Shown here one piece after another: positions 35,079-44,900 of a stretch of 64,000 nucleotides of DNA. The notes below the pieces were generated by a model, which was not told the DNA's origin, did no database searches, and saw nothing but the letters and a program-made list of their open reading frames with translations. This DNA is from Motilibacter aurantiacus (GTDB lineage: Bacteria; Actinomycetota; Actinomycetes; Motilibacterales; Motilibacteraceae). A program made the translations under genes and the position numbers. The stretch is from positions 124,001 through 188,000 of the forward strand of contig NZ_JAANNO010000003.1 of the NCBI RefSeq assembly GCF_011250645.1. The letters run 5' to 3'. Numbering within the stretch: the first letter of the stretch is position 1; every line of letters begins with the position of its first letter.

Positions 35079-36374
35079 TCAGGACTTCGGTATCGCCACT
35101 CCCGGTCGCTCGGAGGACAGGCCCGGGAAGACCGAGCCGGCCGGCACCCCGCACCTCTTCTCCAGGACCTCGGCGAGGATCGCACGGTAGTCGGTGGTCC
35201 CCACCAGGTCGCCGTCGATCAGGTCCGCGGGCGCGAGGCCAGGCCACCGCCCGTGGACCTTGCCGCCCACCACGCCGCCGCCGAGCATGAGCACGCAGTT
35301 GCCGTGGCCGTGGTCACTGCCTCCGGAGCCGTTCTCCCCCACCCGCCGTCCGAACTCGCTCAGCGTGACCAGGGTGACCCGGCCGAGCAGCTCGCCGAGG
35401 TCGGCCGCGAACGCTGCCAGGGCCGAGCCCAGCTCCTTGAGGTGGCGTGCCATCCACCCGGAGTCGACGGTCCCCTGGCCCACGTGCATGTCCCAGTCGC
35501 CGTAGTCGACCGCCACGGCGCGGAGCCCGACGTCGGCCTTGACCAGGCGGGCGACGTCCTGCAGTGCCGTCGCCAACGAGTTGCCGGTCGGGTACGTGAC
35601 GCCGGCAGCCGGCGTGTAGCCGGTGTCCTGCAGCGTCGACAGGGTCTCGAGCACGCCGAGCGCGTTCTGGGCCGGCGCGCGGACGAGCTCCGGGGCCTCG
35701 GCGTGCAGCGCCTGAAGCACCGAACGCCACTTCGCACGTTCGGTCGGGGTCCCGGCGGCGTTCACCCGAAAGGCGTTCACCGACTGCATCGTGAGCTCCG
35801 GGCTCGGCCCCATGAACGCCGTGCCCGCCAGCGGGTTGCCGACCTTGGTGGCGGCGAACGGCGTCGTGCCGGACGACGACCCGATGGTCCGGTCGATCCA
35901 GCCGCTGCGCAGGGACGAGCCGGGGGCGGCCCGCTCCATCTCGTCCATCGCCTCGAAGTGGCTGCGTGTGGGAGCCGCCTGGCCCACGGCGTGCACCGCT
36001 CCGAACGTGCCGGCCTGCCAGTACGGCAGCAGGTCCGACAGCGACGGGTGCAGCCCGAACATCGGGTCGAGCTGCACGGCCCGCGCAGCGGGGATCGCGA
36101 TCGTGGGGCGGGCGAGGGCGTACGCGGGGTCCCCGACCGGGACCACGGCCTGCAGCCCGTCCAGTCCGCCGCGCAGGCTGACCACGACCAGCACGTCGCC
36201 GGTGTAGCCCGGCTCGGCGAAGGCGACGCGGGCGCTCGTCAGCTCCCCGAGGGCGGTCCAGCCACCGGTCGCCGCGGTGAGCGCGAGCGCGGCGGCGCCG
36301 GTGAGGAAGCCGCGGCGCCCGACGCAGGAGCAGGGCTCGGCGGACGGAACGGCGGTCGTCGTGGTCATCGTCAT
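35079..36374 (-). CDS. Tat-exported DUF1501 family protein
   Basis: 431 residues. A twin-arginine signal (GRRGFLTGAAALALTAATGG, about 14-40) is preceded by Cys residues (EPCSCV). The mature part has LVVVSLRGGLDGLQAVVPVG, HAVGQAAPTRSHFEAMDEME, VDYGDWDMHVGQG, TLSEFGRRVGENGSGGSDHG and DLVGTTDYRAILAEVL, all classic DUF1501 blocks of an alkaline-phosphatase-like fold with metal-binding Asp/His. The ATG shares one base with the DUF1800 stop (TGATG), so the two are co-translated. The function is unknown. Confidence 0.9.
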   Translation of the reverse strand: MTMTTTTAVPSAEPCSCVGRRGFLTGAAALALTAATGGWTALGELTSARVAFAEPGYTGDVLVVVSLRGGLDGLQAVVPVGDPAYALARPTIAIPAARAVQLDPMFGLHPSLSDLLPYWQAGTFGAVHAVGQAAPTRSHFEAMDEMERAAPGSSLRSGWIDRTIGSSSGTTPFAATKVGNPLAGTAFMGPSPELTMQSVNAFRVNAAGTPTERAKWRSVLQALHAEAPELVRAPAQNALGVLETLSTLQDTGYTPAAGVTYPTGNSLATALQDVARLVKADVGLRAVAVDYGDWDMHVGQGTVDSGWMARHLKELGSALAAFAADLGELLGRVTLVTLSEFGRRVGENGSGGSDHGHGNCVLMLGGGVVGGKVHGRWPGLAPADLIDGDLVGTTDYRAILAEVLEKRCGVPAGSVFPGLSSERPGVAIPKS

Positions 36375-37894
36375 CACCGCAGGAAGAAGTCGGGGGTGTC
36401 GAGGAGCATGGCCACGAGCGTCTGGAGCTTCGACGTCGCGGCGGTCGAGGTCGCGGTGAGCTTGGTCGACGGCGTCACGCCGAGGTAGGCGCAGAGCGCG
36501 TCGCGCTTCGCGGCGCTGCGCCGCTGCAGCAGCCGGTCGCAGAGCGCGTCGACCAGCTCCCCGTGGGTCGCGGGCAGCGGCGTGGGGAGCCAGGACGCCC
36601 GCGCCGGGTGGGCGAGCGTCCTGCCCTGGCTCGCGGTCGCCAGGGAGTAGTGCAGGTTCCAGCGGGCCACGGTGGACGACGAGGAGGACCAGGCGCCCGC
36701 CACCTGCGGGTAGCCGTTCGGCGCCGCCCAGCCCTGCGGCGGCTGACCGACGTTGTTGGCGGCGCTCACGAGGTACTTCACCCCGTCGACCCCGGTCGGC
36801 TCCGGCCCGATGCCGAGGATGCGCACGCTCGCCACGACGTCCTCGAAGGGCAGCCGGGCCTTCTGCCCGGGGCTGGCGACGAACCACGTGGTCAGGAACA
36901 GCGCGCGCAGCACCGGAGCGATCCGGGTGTCGTTCTGCAGGTACACCTGAGCCAGCCACTCGACCAGGGGCGGGGGCGGGGCGTCGGTGACGAAGCGCTC
37001 GACGAGCTTGTGCGCGATGCGTCGCGCCGTCGCCGGGTGCCGGGCGAGGTAGCCCAGGTACTCGACCGCCGCCGCCTCACCGCCCGCTGCGGTCGCGTTG
37101 GGATGGCCGAAGCCCATGACCGTGATCGGGCCCACGTGGTGGCGCGACGGCACGAAGGCGTACGTCCAGTCGGTTCCCGTGACCGTGAAGCCGGTCAGCA
37201 GCAGCGCGGCCTGCTTGACGTCCTGCTCGGTGTAGCCGGCCTCCACCCCTACCGTGTGCAGCTCGAGCGACTCGCGTGCGTAGTTCTCGTTCGGCTTGTT
37301 CTTCGTGCTGTTGGCGTTGTCGAGGTAGCGCAGCATCGCGGGGTGCTTCGCGGACGCGACGAGCATGTCGGCGAAACGGCCCAGGGCGTGCGCCCTGATG
37401 ACGTCGCGGTCGTAGAGGTGCCGGACGTCCCACACCTCGCTGCTGGGGTTGGGGACGTTGAGGTGGTTGGCCCAGAAGTCGACCATCAACTCCAGCAGCT
37501 GCCGGCGCGACCAGGCTGCGCGGGCGACGGTCGCCTCCCGCAGGGCGTACATGACCGCCCAGTTGCCGTTGGGGTAGGCGGCGCGCACCTCGGCCGCGGT
37601 CGACGAGAGCATCGGCCAGCGGGTGAGCAGCTCGTCCGCGACGGGGTCGTCGAGCGAAGCCGGGTTCAGCTGTGCGTCGAGCCACGCCGTCATGCCCATC
37701 GCCCGCGCTTCGTCGAGCGCGGCGGGCGTGGGGCCGTACGTGGCGCGCTTGAGCAGGTGCAGGTTGACGTCGACGGGCGCGATCTCGGCCGCCGATGCGG
37801 CCATTGACAGTGCGGCGGGAACGGCCGCCACGGTGCCGGCGGCCAGCGCGCCGCGGAGCAAGGCCCGACGTCCCAGAGCTTGTGGGGCGGTCAT
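36374..37894 (-). CDS. Tat-exported DUF1800 family protein
   Basis: 506 residues. The signal GRRALLRGALAAGTVAAVPA is a twin-arginine leader. The mature protein contains LHLLKRATYGPTPAALDEAR, WSRRQLLELMVDFWANHLNV, LYDRDVIRAHALGRFADML, NENYARESLELHTVG and LTGFTVTG, the standard DUF1800 sequence. DUF1800 and DUF1501 genes almost always occur together, suggesting a secreted two-protein complex of unknown reaction. It is followed directly by DUF1501. Confidence 0.92.
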   Translation of the reverse strand: MTAPQALGRRALLRGALAAGTVAAVPAALSMAASAAEIAPVDVNLHLLKRATYGPTPAALDEARAMGMTAWLDAQLNPASLDDPVADELLTRWPMLSSTAAEVRAAYPNGNWAVMYALREATVARAAWSRRQLLELMVDFWANHLNVPNPSSEVWDVRHLYDRDVIRAHALGRFADMLVASAKHPAMLRYLDNANSTKNKPNENYARESLELHTVGVEAGYTEQDVKQAALLLTGFTVTGTDWTYAFVPSRHHVGPITVMGFGHPNATAAGGEAAAVEYLGYLARHPATARRIAHKLVERFVTDAPPPPLVEWLAQVYLQNDTRIAPVLRALFLTTWFVASPGQKARLPFEDVVASVRILGIGPEPTGVDGVKYLVSAANNVGQPPQGWAAPNGYPQVAGAWSSSSSTVARWNLHYSLATASQGRTLAHPARASWLPTPLPATHGELVDALCDRLLQRRSAAKRDALCAYLGVTPSTKLTATSTAATSKLQTLVAMLLDTPDFFLR

Positions 37895-38228
37895 CGCAGA
37901 CGCCTTCCGCCGAGGTCGTGACGGGGAGAATGTGCAGCAGGCGACACAACCCGACAATGGCGATAAGTGACTATGCGACCGGCAAGAGCGACTCATTGCT
38001 TTTCCTACCCACCTTGCCCTGTCGCCGTACGTCACGACAGCTCATCGCTGCGTCACCGGGCGGTCGTGTCGCCCGTGTGGCAACCTTGCGGAGCGCCCCG
38101 GCGGCGCCGCCTCGGCTCGGTTCAGCAGCAGCCTCGAGGCGTACCCCCCTCCCGGCAGGCAACCTCGCGTCGGCACGTCGCCGGCGCTGCTCGCCGTCCG
38201 GTACGCCCACGCAGGCCTCGGAGGCCAG
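37895..38228. other. 334-base intergenic region upstream of the DUF1800 operon
   Basis: No gene recognised. It must hold the promoter of the minus-strand DUF1800 operon and of the plus-strand small gene at 38229. The motif GGCAACCTYGCG occurs twice (near 38079 and 38157). A 24-codon minus-strand frame beginning MSCRDVRRQG is present but has no support. I see no known riboswitch. Confidence 0.4.
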
Positions 38229-38474
38229 ATGACGACCCACGGGCAGCGCGAGCGGCTGCAGCTCGCCAAGGACCGGGCCACCCGCGCCCGGGGCTTCACG
38301 GAGGACGCGCGCGCCCGGCTGGACGCCAGCCGCGAGCGGCTGGCCCGCTCGTCCAGCGACGGCGCCCCCCGCGTGACCGCGGTGGACGCCTTCCTCGACC
38401 AGCAGGCGATCGACCTCGAGGTGAGCATCTCGGCCGCACGGCTGCGAGCCCACGAGCGACGCCGGCCACGCTGA
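38229..38474 (+). CDS. small basic helical protein
   Basis: 81 residues, Arg-rich: RERLQLAKDRATRARGFTED, RLDASRERLARSSSDG, VDAFLDQQAIDLEVSISAAR and a basic end HERRRPR. ATG follows GGAGG about five bases upstream. Possibly nucleic-acid-binding; the function is unknown. Confidence 0.6.
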   Translation: MTTHGQRERLQLAKDRATRARGFTEDARARLDASRERLARSSSDGAPRVTAVDAFLDQQAIDLEVSISAARLRAHERRRPR

Positions 38475-38562
38475 CCGGCCACGCTGACCGACGGCGGTGA
38501 CCTGACCGGCCGGTCGCGCGGCGCGCGCGCCGCGGACGGGGGCGCGCGGGACAATGGGCGGC

Positions 38563-38739
38563 ATGGACTGGTTCAACATCGGCATCGGCCTCGTCATCGC
38601 CGTCCTGGGCGCCACGCAGGTGGCCGGGATGTGGCAGGACAGGGTCGAGGAGTCCAAGCGCGCGACCTCGCGGCGGATCGGCGTGGCCGGCGTGGTGGTG
38701 GGGCTGGTGTTCGTGGTGCTGGGGATCACCGCGGGCTGA
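38563..38739 (+). CDS. small two-helix membrane protein
   Basis: 58 residues. Helix 1 is FNIGIGLVIAVLGATQVAG and helix 2 is IGVAGVVVGLVFVVLGITA, with a charged loop (WQDRVEESKRATSRR). ATG 38563 is preferred over 38554 because GACAAT ends seven bases before it, which suggests a leaderless mRNA. The function is unknown. Confidence 0.6.
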   Translation: MDWFNIGIGLVIAVLGATQVAGMWQDRVEESKRATSRRIGVAGVVVGLVFVVLGITAG

Positions 38740-38846
38740 CCGTGCCGTGGGCGGGCCTGGCGCGCCCCGGCGGGCGGCCGATGAGCAGACGCAGAAGCCC
38801 CGGCGAGGTCGCACAGGGCCGAGGGCCGCAGCCCGCAGAGAAGAGG

Positions 38847-38919
38847 CTCCCGCAATTGGACTCGAACCAATAACCTGCCGGTTAACAGCCGGCTGCTCTG
38901 CCAATTGAGCTATGCGGGA
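38847..38919 (-). tRNA. tRNA-Asn (anticodon GTT)
   Basis: 73 bases: acceptor TCCCGCA/TGCGGGA, anticodon loop CTGTTAA, T arm ATTGG-TTCGAGT-CCAAT and discriminator G. CCA is not encoded. A GCGCCGGC-CGAG-GCCGGCGC hairpin lies just upstream (38923-38942). Confidence 0.95.
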
Positions 38920-39121
38920 AGAGCGCCGGCCGAGGCCGGCGCATCGGGCATCAGAGTAGCGCATCGCCCGGCGCCACCGACCGCTGGGCGGGGACGGGCC
39001 GGGTGAGCCCCCGGGCCAGCCGAGCCCGGCCCGCCTGGGCGGAGCCGGGCCGAGGTGTCGGGCCGCCTCGTGCCGGGAAGGGCTGAGGGGCAACCACCAA
39101 CCGTGCAAGGAGGCGGGCGCG

Positions 39122-39538
39122 ATGCGCAAGCTCACGTTCCTCGCCGGCTTCGCCGCCGGCTACGTCGCGGGGGCGCAGGCCGGCCGCGAGCGCTACGAGC
39201 AGATCAAGCAACTGGCCCTGCGGACCGCGAACGACCCGCGGGTCCAGGACGCCGCCGGCAAGGTCCAGCACCAGGCCTCCGACCTGGCCGGCACGGCCAA
39301 GGAGCAGGCCGCGAGCATGGCGGGCAGCGCCAAGGAGAAGGTGCAGGACAAGATCGAGGAGCACCGCTCCGGCTCCGCCGGTGACGCCGCGTCGTCGGCC
39401 TCCTTGCCCACGTCGGGGTCGTCGGACTCCTACGGCACGACCGCCGAGGACAGCGTCTACGTGGTCGACATCAACGACCGCGCCGGGGTGGCCACCGGGG
39501 ACGGGTCCACCGGCAGCAACGACCGCATGGGGCTCTGA
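39122..39538 (+). CDS. YtxH-like membrane-associated protein
   Basis: 138 residues. A short N-terminal hydrophobic Gly-rich segment (LTFLAGFAAGYVAGAQAGRE) of the YtxH type is followed by a long amphipathic helix (QDAAGKVQHQASDLAGTAKE) and an unstructured Ser/Asp-rich tail. It is probably a membrane-attached stress protein. AAGGAGGC precedes the ATG. It is first in a run of same-strand genes with DUF5709 and topoisomerase IB. Confidence 0.8.
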   Translation: MRKLTFLAGFAAGYVAGAQAGRERYEQIKQLALRTANDPRVQDAAGKVQHQASDLAGTAKEQAASMAGSAKEKVQDKIEEHRSGSAGDAASSASLPTSGSSDSYGTTAEDSVYVVDINDRAGVATGDGSTGSNDRMGL

Positions 39539-39602
39539 CACCCGCCCCGCAGACGCGCGCCCGCCGCGAGCGGGCGTACGAGAGACGAAAGGACCTGCAC
39601 CA

Positions 39603-40028
39603 GTGACGGTTCCCAATCCCGAGAACCCCGGCCTCGACCCGGCCTTCCCGGACATCGTCGACGACGCCGCCCCCGAGCGCGCTCGCTACGTCGACCCGCA
39701 GGAGCCGGCGCTGCCCGGGGACAGCTACCTCGGTGCACGCGCCAAGGGAACCACCGTCGAGGAGCAGATCGAGGGCGAGTCCCTCGACGAGAAGATCGCC
39801 CGCGAGGTGCCCGACACCCTGGCCGACCCCTCGCTCGTGCTCGACCGTCCGGGCGCCGTCGACGAGCTCAGCGACGACGCCGACGCCGAGCAGCCCGCCG
39901 GACGGCTCGTGGAGCCCGACGAGGGCGCGCACGGCGACGACGAGGCCGACCTCATCGCCACCAGCTACCTGACCGGCGAGACGGACGTGTCGCCCGAGGA
40001 GCAGGCCATGCACATCCGCCAGGCCTGA
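39603..40028 (+). CDS. DUF5709 family protein
   Basis: 141 residues and very acidic. GTG 39603 is chosen from the match at VPNPENPGLDP. The blocks VEEQIEGESLDEKIAREVPD, GRLVEPDEGAHGDDEADLIA and the end SPEEQAMHIRQA are typical of DUF5709, an actinobacterial family of unknown function, probably intrinsically disordered. Confidence 0.85.
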   Translation: MTVPNPENPGLDPAFPDIVDDAAPERARYVDPQEPALPGDSYLGARAKGTTVEEQIEGESLDEKIAREVPDTLADPSLVLDRPGAVDELSDDADAEQPAGRLVEPDEGAHGDDEADLIATSYLTGETDVSPEEQAMHIRQA

Positions 40029-40059
40029 CCCGAGACCCAGCGAACGACAGGAGACGAGC

Positions 40060-41199
40060 GTGCCGAGGCTGCGGCGTGCCGAGTGCTCGCGCCCCGGCAT
40101 CACCCGGCGCCGCTACGGCAAGGGCTGGTCCTACTTCTGGCCGGACGGCCGCAAGGTGACCGAGCCCGATGTCAAGGAGCGCCTCGACGCGCTCGTCCTC
40201 CCGCCGGCCTGGAAGGACGTCTGGATCTGCCCGTGGCCCAACGGGCACATCCAGGCGCTCGGCACCGACGACGCCGGCCGGCGGCAGTACCGCTACCACG
40301 ACCAGTGGCGCATCCAGCGTGACCGCGAGAAGCACGAGCGGGTCCTGGCGTTCGCCGAGCGGCTGCCCTCCGCCAGGGAGCAGGTCCAGGCCCATCTGTC
40401 CGGCACGGGGATGAGGCACGACCGGGTGCTGGCCTGCGCGTTCCGCCTGCTCGACCTCGGCTTCTTCCGCATCGGCAGCGAGGAGTACGCCGAGGAGAAC
40501 CAGACCTACGGGCTGGCCACGCTGCTGCGCGAGCACGCGACGATCGAGGGTCGCCAGGTCACGTTCGAGTACCTCGCCAAGGGCTCCAAGGAGCGCGTCC
40601 AGTCCATCGTCGACGAGGACGTGCTCTCGGTCGTCAAGGAGCTGCTCGAGCGCGACGACCCGAACCCGGAGCTGCTCGCCTACCGGGGCGAGGACGGCGA
40701 GTGGGTCGACGTGAAGTCCGCCGACATCAACGAGTACGTCAAGCAGGTCGCCGGTGACGACGTGTCCGCCAAGGACTTCCGCACCTGGCACGCCACCGTG
40801 CTGATGTCGGTCGCCCTGGCGGTGTCCTCCTACGTCGCCGAGAGTGCCTCCGCGCGCAAGCGGGCCGTCGCCCGCGGCGTCAAGGAGGTCAGCACCTACC
40901 TGGGCAACACGCCGGCAGTCTGCCGCAAGTCCTACATCGACCCGCGCGTCATCGACCTGTTCGAGGACGGGGTCACCATCGCGCCCGCGCTCGAACGGCT
41001 CGGCGCGGACGCCAGCTTCGGGGAGCCGGCGACGCACGGGGAGATCGAGGCGGCGGTGCTCAAGCTGCTCGGCTCCCCGGCCGCTGCCGCGGAGCGGCGC
41101 CTGGCCAGGTCGAGCGCGCGCTCGGCGAAGGGCGCCAAGGGCAAGGGGACGGGCAAGCCGGCGGGCAAGGGCCGCCAGCGGCTGCGCTCGGCGGCCTGA
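40060..41199 (+). CDS. DNA topoisomerase IB (poxvirus/bacterial type)
   Basis: 379 residues. It relaxes supercoils through a 3'-phosphotyrosine nick. The N-terminal clamp domain (PGITRRRYGKGWSYFWPDG, WPNGHIQALGTDDAGRRQY) is followed by the catalytic domain with DRVLACAFRLLDLGFFRIGS, FEYLAKGSKER, KDFRTWHATV and the nucleophile Tyr in VCRKSYIDPRV. The end is a Lys-rich tail (SARSAKGAKGKGTGKPAG) likely to bind DNA. GTG start with AGGAGACG upstream. Chromosomal copies are common in actinobacteria. Confidence 0.95.
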   Translation: MPRLRRAECSRPGITRRRYGKGWSYFWPDGRKVTEPDVKERLDALVLPPAWKDVWICPWPNGHIQALGTDDAGRRQYRYHDQWRIQRDREKHERVLAFAERLPSAREQVQAHLSGTGMRHDRVLACAFRLLDLGFFRIGSEEYAEENQTYGLATLLREHATIEGRQVTFEYLAKGSKERVQSIVDEDVLSVVKELLERDDPNPELLAYRGEDGEWVDVKSADINEYVKQVAGDDVSAKDFRTWHATVLMSVALAVSSYVAESASARKRAVARGVKEVSTYLGNTPAVCRKSYIDPRVIDLFEDGVTIAPALERLGADASFGEPATHGEIEAAVLKLLGSPAAAAERRLARSSARSAKGAKGKGTGKPAGKGRQRLRSAA

Positions 41200-41226
41200 C
41201 GCACCTCCGCGCCCCCGCCAGGCCCC

Positions 41227-41715
41227 TCAGAGCCCCAGCGACGCCCGCAGCTGCGCGATCGCAGCGTCGACCCGCGAGCGCACGTCGGGGTCGCCCAGGT
41301 CGACGCCGGGCTCGGGCCGCACCTGCCAGGCCGGGGCCGCGTCCGGCACCCGGCGCACGGCGACGAGGACGCCTCGTTCCCCCGCTACCGCCACGCGCCG
41401 GCTGACGAGGATCGAGGACTGCACCCGCTCCCGGACCGCCTCGGGCACCCGTCCGGGGTCGGGCAGAGCGAGGACGTGGCGCGCGCCCGCAACCGCCGTC
41501 ACCGTGAGCGTGCAGGTGTCGCCGGCGTACGCGGCCTCCAGCACCAGGTGCCAGGGCAGGCGCTCGGCTCCGGGCAGCAGCAGCGCCCGATCGGTGACCC
41601 CGACCGGCTCGCCCGCGGCGGTGAGCGCGGAGGTGAGCAGCCGCTCGCCCGGCTCCAGCAACGCCGAAGCGGCGCCGTCCCCGAAGGGCCCGCGCCGCTT
41701 GTCGAGAAGACCCAC
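41227..41715 (-). CDS. conserved actinobacterial hypothetical protein
   Basis: 162 residues: LLEPGERLLTSALTAAGEPV, GVTDRALLLPGAERLPWHLV, RVQSSILVSRRVAVAGERGV and WQVRPEPGVDLGDPDVRSRV. The first half looks like a PH-like or barrel fold that is common in actinobacteria. No membrane segment. The function is unknown. It follows the giant ThuA gene on the same strand, with two hairpins between them. Confidence 0.65.
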   Translation of the reverse strand: MGLLDKRRGPFGDGAASALLEPGERLLTSALTAAGEPVGVTDRALLLPGAERLPWHLVLEAAYAGDTCTLTVTAVAGARHVLALPDPGRVPEAVRERVQSSILVSRRVAVAGERGVLVAVRRVPDAAPAWQVRPEPGVDLGDPDVRSRVDAAIAQLRASLGL

Positions 41716-41784
41716 CCGCGCAGCCTACGGGGCCGGGCCGGCGGGCACGTCGGGCTGGTTGTGCTGCAGCGAGGGCGGAAGGGC

Positions 41785-41820
41785 CCGGCGCCGAGGCGGA
41801 GCGCCCGGCCTCGGCGCCGG
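41785..41820 (-). terminator. second hairpin after the giant ThuA gene
   Basis: CCGGCGCCGAGGC and its exact complement form a 13-pair stem with a ten-base loop, between the ThuA gene stop and the next minus-strand gene. Confidence 0.7.
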
Positions 41821-41866
41821 TCGTGGGGCCGGCCTGCACCCGGGTCCCCCACGTCGAGGCCCCGGG

Positions 41867-41902
41867 CTCCGGCCCGCCGACCGTACGGTCGGCGAGCCGG
41901 AG
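41867..41902 (-). terminator. first hairpin after the giant ThuA gene
   Basis: Outer arms CTCCGGC/GCCGGAG enclose the perfect palindrome CGCCGACCGTACGGTCGGCG with one mismatch between. It lies 32 bases past the stop. Confidence 0.75.
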
Positions 41903-41933
41903 GGCCCGGAGGAGCCGCTGCCGACGGGATCCG

Positions 41934-44900
41934 CTAGCGGGCGGACTCCGCCGCCTCGGCGGCCGCGAGGCCGTCGAGGAGGAACTGGGCGTCCCGCATC
42001 AGCAGGTTGCGCACGATCGTGTCCTGCGCGTCGCCCTTGATCTGGTTCTTGGCCTTGGAGATGAACTGCTCGAGGAAGGCGATCGCCTTGGCCTCCGAGC
42101 CGACCTCGGCCTGCTGAGCCGCCCGGGTGAGCCGGTCGGTCAGGTTGGTGTAGGCGCTCGCGCTCAGCTGCCCCGCGGCGCGGTAGCCGTCCATGAGCGC
42201 CTGGATGTCGGCGAACGACGTGGTCACGGTGAACGTCGTCGTCGAGGTGGTGACGTTGCCCGCCACGTCGGTCGAGGTGACGACCAGCGTGTGCGTGCCC
42301 AGCGAGAGCTGGCGCAGCGTCAGGGCCGTGCCCGAGGTGAAGGGCTGCCCGTCCAGCGTCGCGCTGGTGGAGGCGATCCCGGAGGCCGGGTCCGCCGCCG
42401 TGAACGTGACCGTGCGGTTGGCGCCGGAGTCACCGTACGAGGCACCGGCGGCGACGCCGGAGACGGTGACGGCCGGGCCGGTCGCGTCGACCTTGAACGT
42501 CACGGTCCTGTCGGCCTCGACGTTGCCGGCCTTGTCGACCGAGCGGTAGACGAGCGTGTGGTTGCCGTCCGCGGAGACCGCGACCGGAGCCGTGTACGCC
42601 GTCCAGGTGGCCGCACCGTCGAGCTTGTACTCGGTGCGGTCGATCCCGCTGCCGCCCGCGTTGTCCGTGCCCGCAAGGGTCACGGTCACCGCGGACTTGT
42701 ACCAGTCGGCGCTGCCGTTCGGCGAAGCCGGGTTCAGCGAAGCCGTGGTCGTCGGCGCGACCGAGTCGGCCGGCGTGGCGCCCAGGACCCGGAAGTAGTC
42801 GAACTTCGCCGGGGCGTTGAGCGTGGACGCCGCGCCCAGGGTGTAGAGCCCGACCCGGCCCGCGGCCGCGACGGGGGCGTTCGTGACCGTCGCGAAGTCG
42901 GTCCAGGTGGTGCCGTTGGCCGAGTAGGAGCCGGTGAAGACGTTGCCGGCCTTCTTCAGCCGCAGGTGCCAGACGCCCTGCGTGAGGTTCGACGCAGACG
43001 GCTGGGGGTTCTGCACGACGTCGCCGACCTCGCTGCGGATCTCCAGGCCGCGGGCGACCGGGTTCGCCGCAGTGTTGGTCGTCAGGTAGTCCAGCTTCAC
43101 GTAGTTGTCGTCGTCGACGTACGCGATGAGGCCCGCCTGCTGGTACTGCTGGGTGAACGCGCTGGCGTCGACCTTGGTCTCGACGGTCCAGTCACCGGCC
43201 GGCTGGGGCTGCAGGACGAAGTTCTTCGGCCCCGTGTCGTTGGTGCCGTAGATGTCGCCCGTGGTGGTGTCGAGCTCGAGGTTGCCCCCGGTCACGCGCA
43301 TCCGGGCCGGGTCGGGACGGACGACGCCCCAGCGGCAGCCGTCGAGCGAGGTGCCCTCGAACTCGTCGTTCGGCCCGGTGGCGGTCGCCTTGTCGTCCGG
43401 GGTGATGGAGAACCAGTCGAACGAGGCGTCGATCGGGGCCTGCGGCCGGCCGCTGCCCTGCAGGGCGATGAGGCCGATCTTCGGGTTGGTGATGCCGGCG
43501 AGCGACTTCGTCTGCGGCATCGCGGTGAACGTCGTGCCGTCCGAGCTGTAGGACGCGTTCAGCGTCGTCCCGTTGCTCGTGAAGCGGACGTACACGGTGT
43601 CGGGGTACGCCGCCCCGAGGTTGGCGGTGTTGGACTCGCCCACCTCGTTCGGGGTGCCGTTCTCCTCACGGATGAACTGGAAGACCCGCTGCGCGGCATC
43701 GGCAGCGCCCGTGCTCCGCGCCTGGAGGACCATCTTGGCGTAGTTGTCGTCGTTGCCGTAGATCATCAGGCCCGCCTGGGTGTAGGCCTGCCGTGCCGGC
43801 AGCGTCAGCTTCGCGGTCGCGGTGAAGGCGCCGCTCGGCAGGTCCTGCAGGACGATGTTCGGCGTGTCCGTGTTGCCCGTGCTGTAGATGTCGGTGTTCG
43901 ACGTCTTGAGGACCAGGCTGCCGTTCTGGACGCGCAGGTCCTGGTTCTCGCGGACGACCGTCGTCCATCGCGTGCGGTCGAGCGTGGAGCCGAGGAAGTC
44001 GTCCGAGCGGCCGGTGAAGCACTGCGTGCTCGGAGCGTTGACGACGACGTTGACGGTCACCGTGGTGGCCGCACCGCGCGAGTCGGTGACGGTGACACGG
44101 GCCGTGTAGTTGCCCGGCGTGGTGTAGGTGTGCGACGGGTTGGCCGTGGTGGCCGTGCCGCCGTCACCGAAGGTCCACGCGTAGGTGAGCGGCGAGTCGC
44201 CGTCCGGGTCCGAGGCGGTCGTCGAGAAGTTGACCGTCAGCGGGGACGTGCCGGTCGCCGGGGTGCCGGCCGCCGTGACGACCGGGCGCTGGTTGTCCGT
44301 GACGCCGCGGCCGATGAACTCGACCCAGTTGACGTTGTACTGGCCCGACGTCGAGACGAAGTAGAGCGTCGTCGACGCGCGGGTCACGTCCTGCGGGAGC
44401 GTGACCTCGTAGTTGGCCCAGCTCTGCCAGCCACCGGCCGGGACCGTGAGAGTGCCGATGGTGGTTCCGGTCGGGCTACCGACGCGGATCGCCATCGTGC
44501 CGCCCGGCTCGGACGCACCACGAACTCGGATTCCGGTGACGTTCTGCAGGCTCACCGGGTTGAAGGCGAACCAGTCGTCCTTCTCGATGAAGCCGATGTT
44601 CTGGCCGCCGCCGGTGTCGGACGTCGTCTCGGTCTGGACGCCGGCGTCCCCACCGCTGGTCGAGCCCGCGACGCGGCCGGTGGAGGAGAAGTACTCGGCC
44701 TCCTTGTGCTTCGGCTGCAGGACGATGACCTGCTGCGAGGTGAGCGGGCCCGCGGCGCCGTTGCCCTTGTCGGTGTAGGTGGCGGTCAGGACGCCGAAGA
44801 TGTTGGCGCCGATGTGCCCCTCGTCACCGGGGATGGCGACGCTGCCCTCGCAGCCGCGGAACTGGCCGTAGCCGTGGGCGTGCTCGTCGTGGCCCAGCGC

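Noticed and set aside
37895-38228. A possible riboswitch or leader peptide upstream of the DUF1800 operon
   Set aside because: I compared it with c-di-GMP, cobalamin, SAM and SAH classes and with Cys attenuator peptides and found no convincing match; only the GGCAACCTYGCG direct repeat remains.
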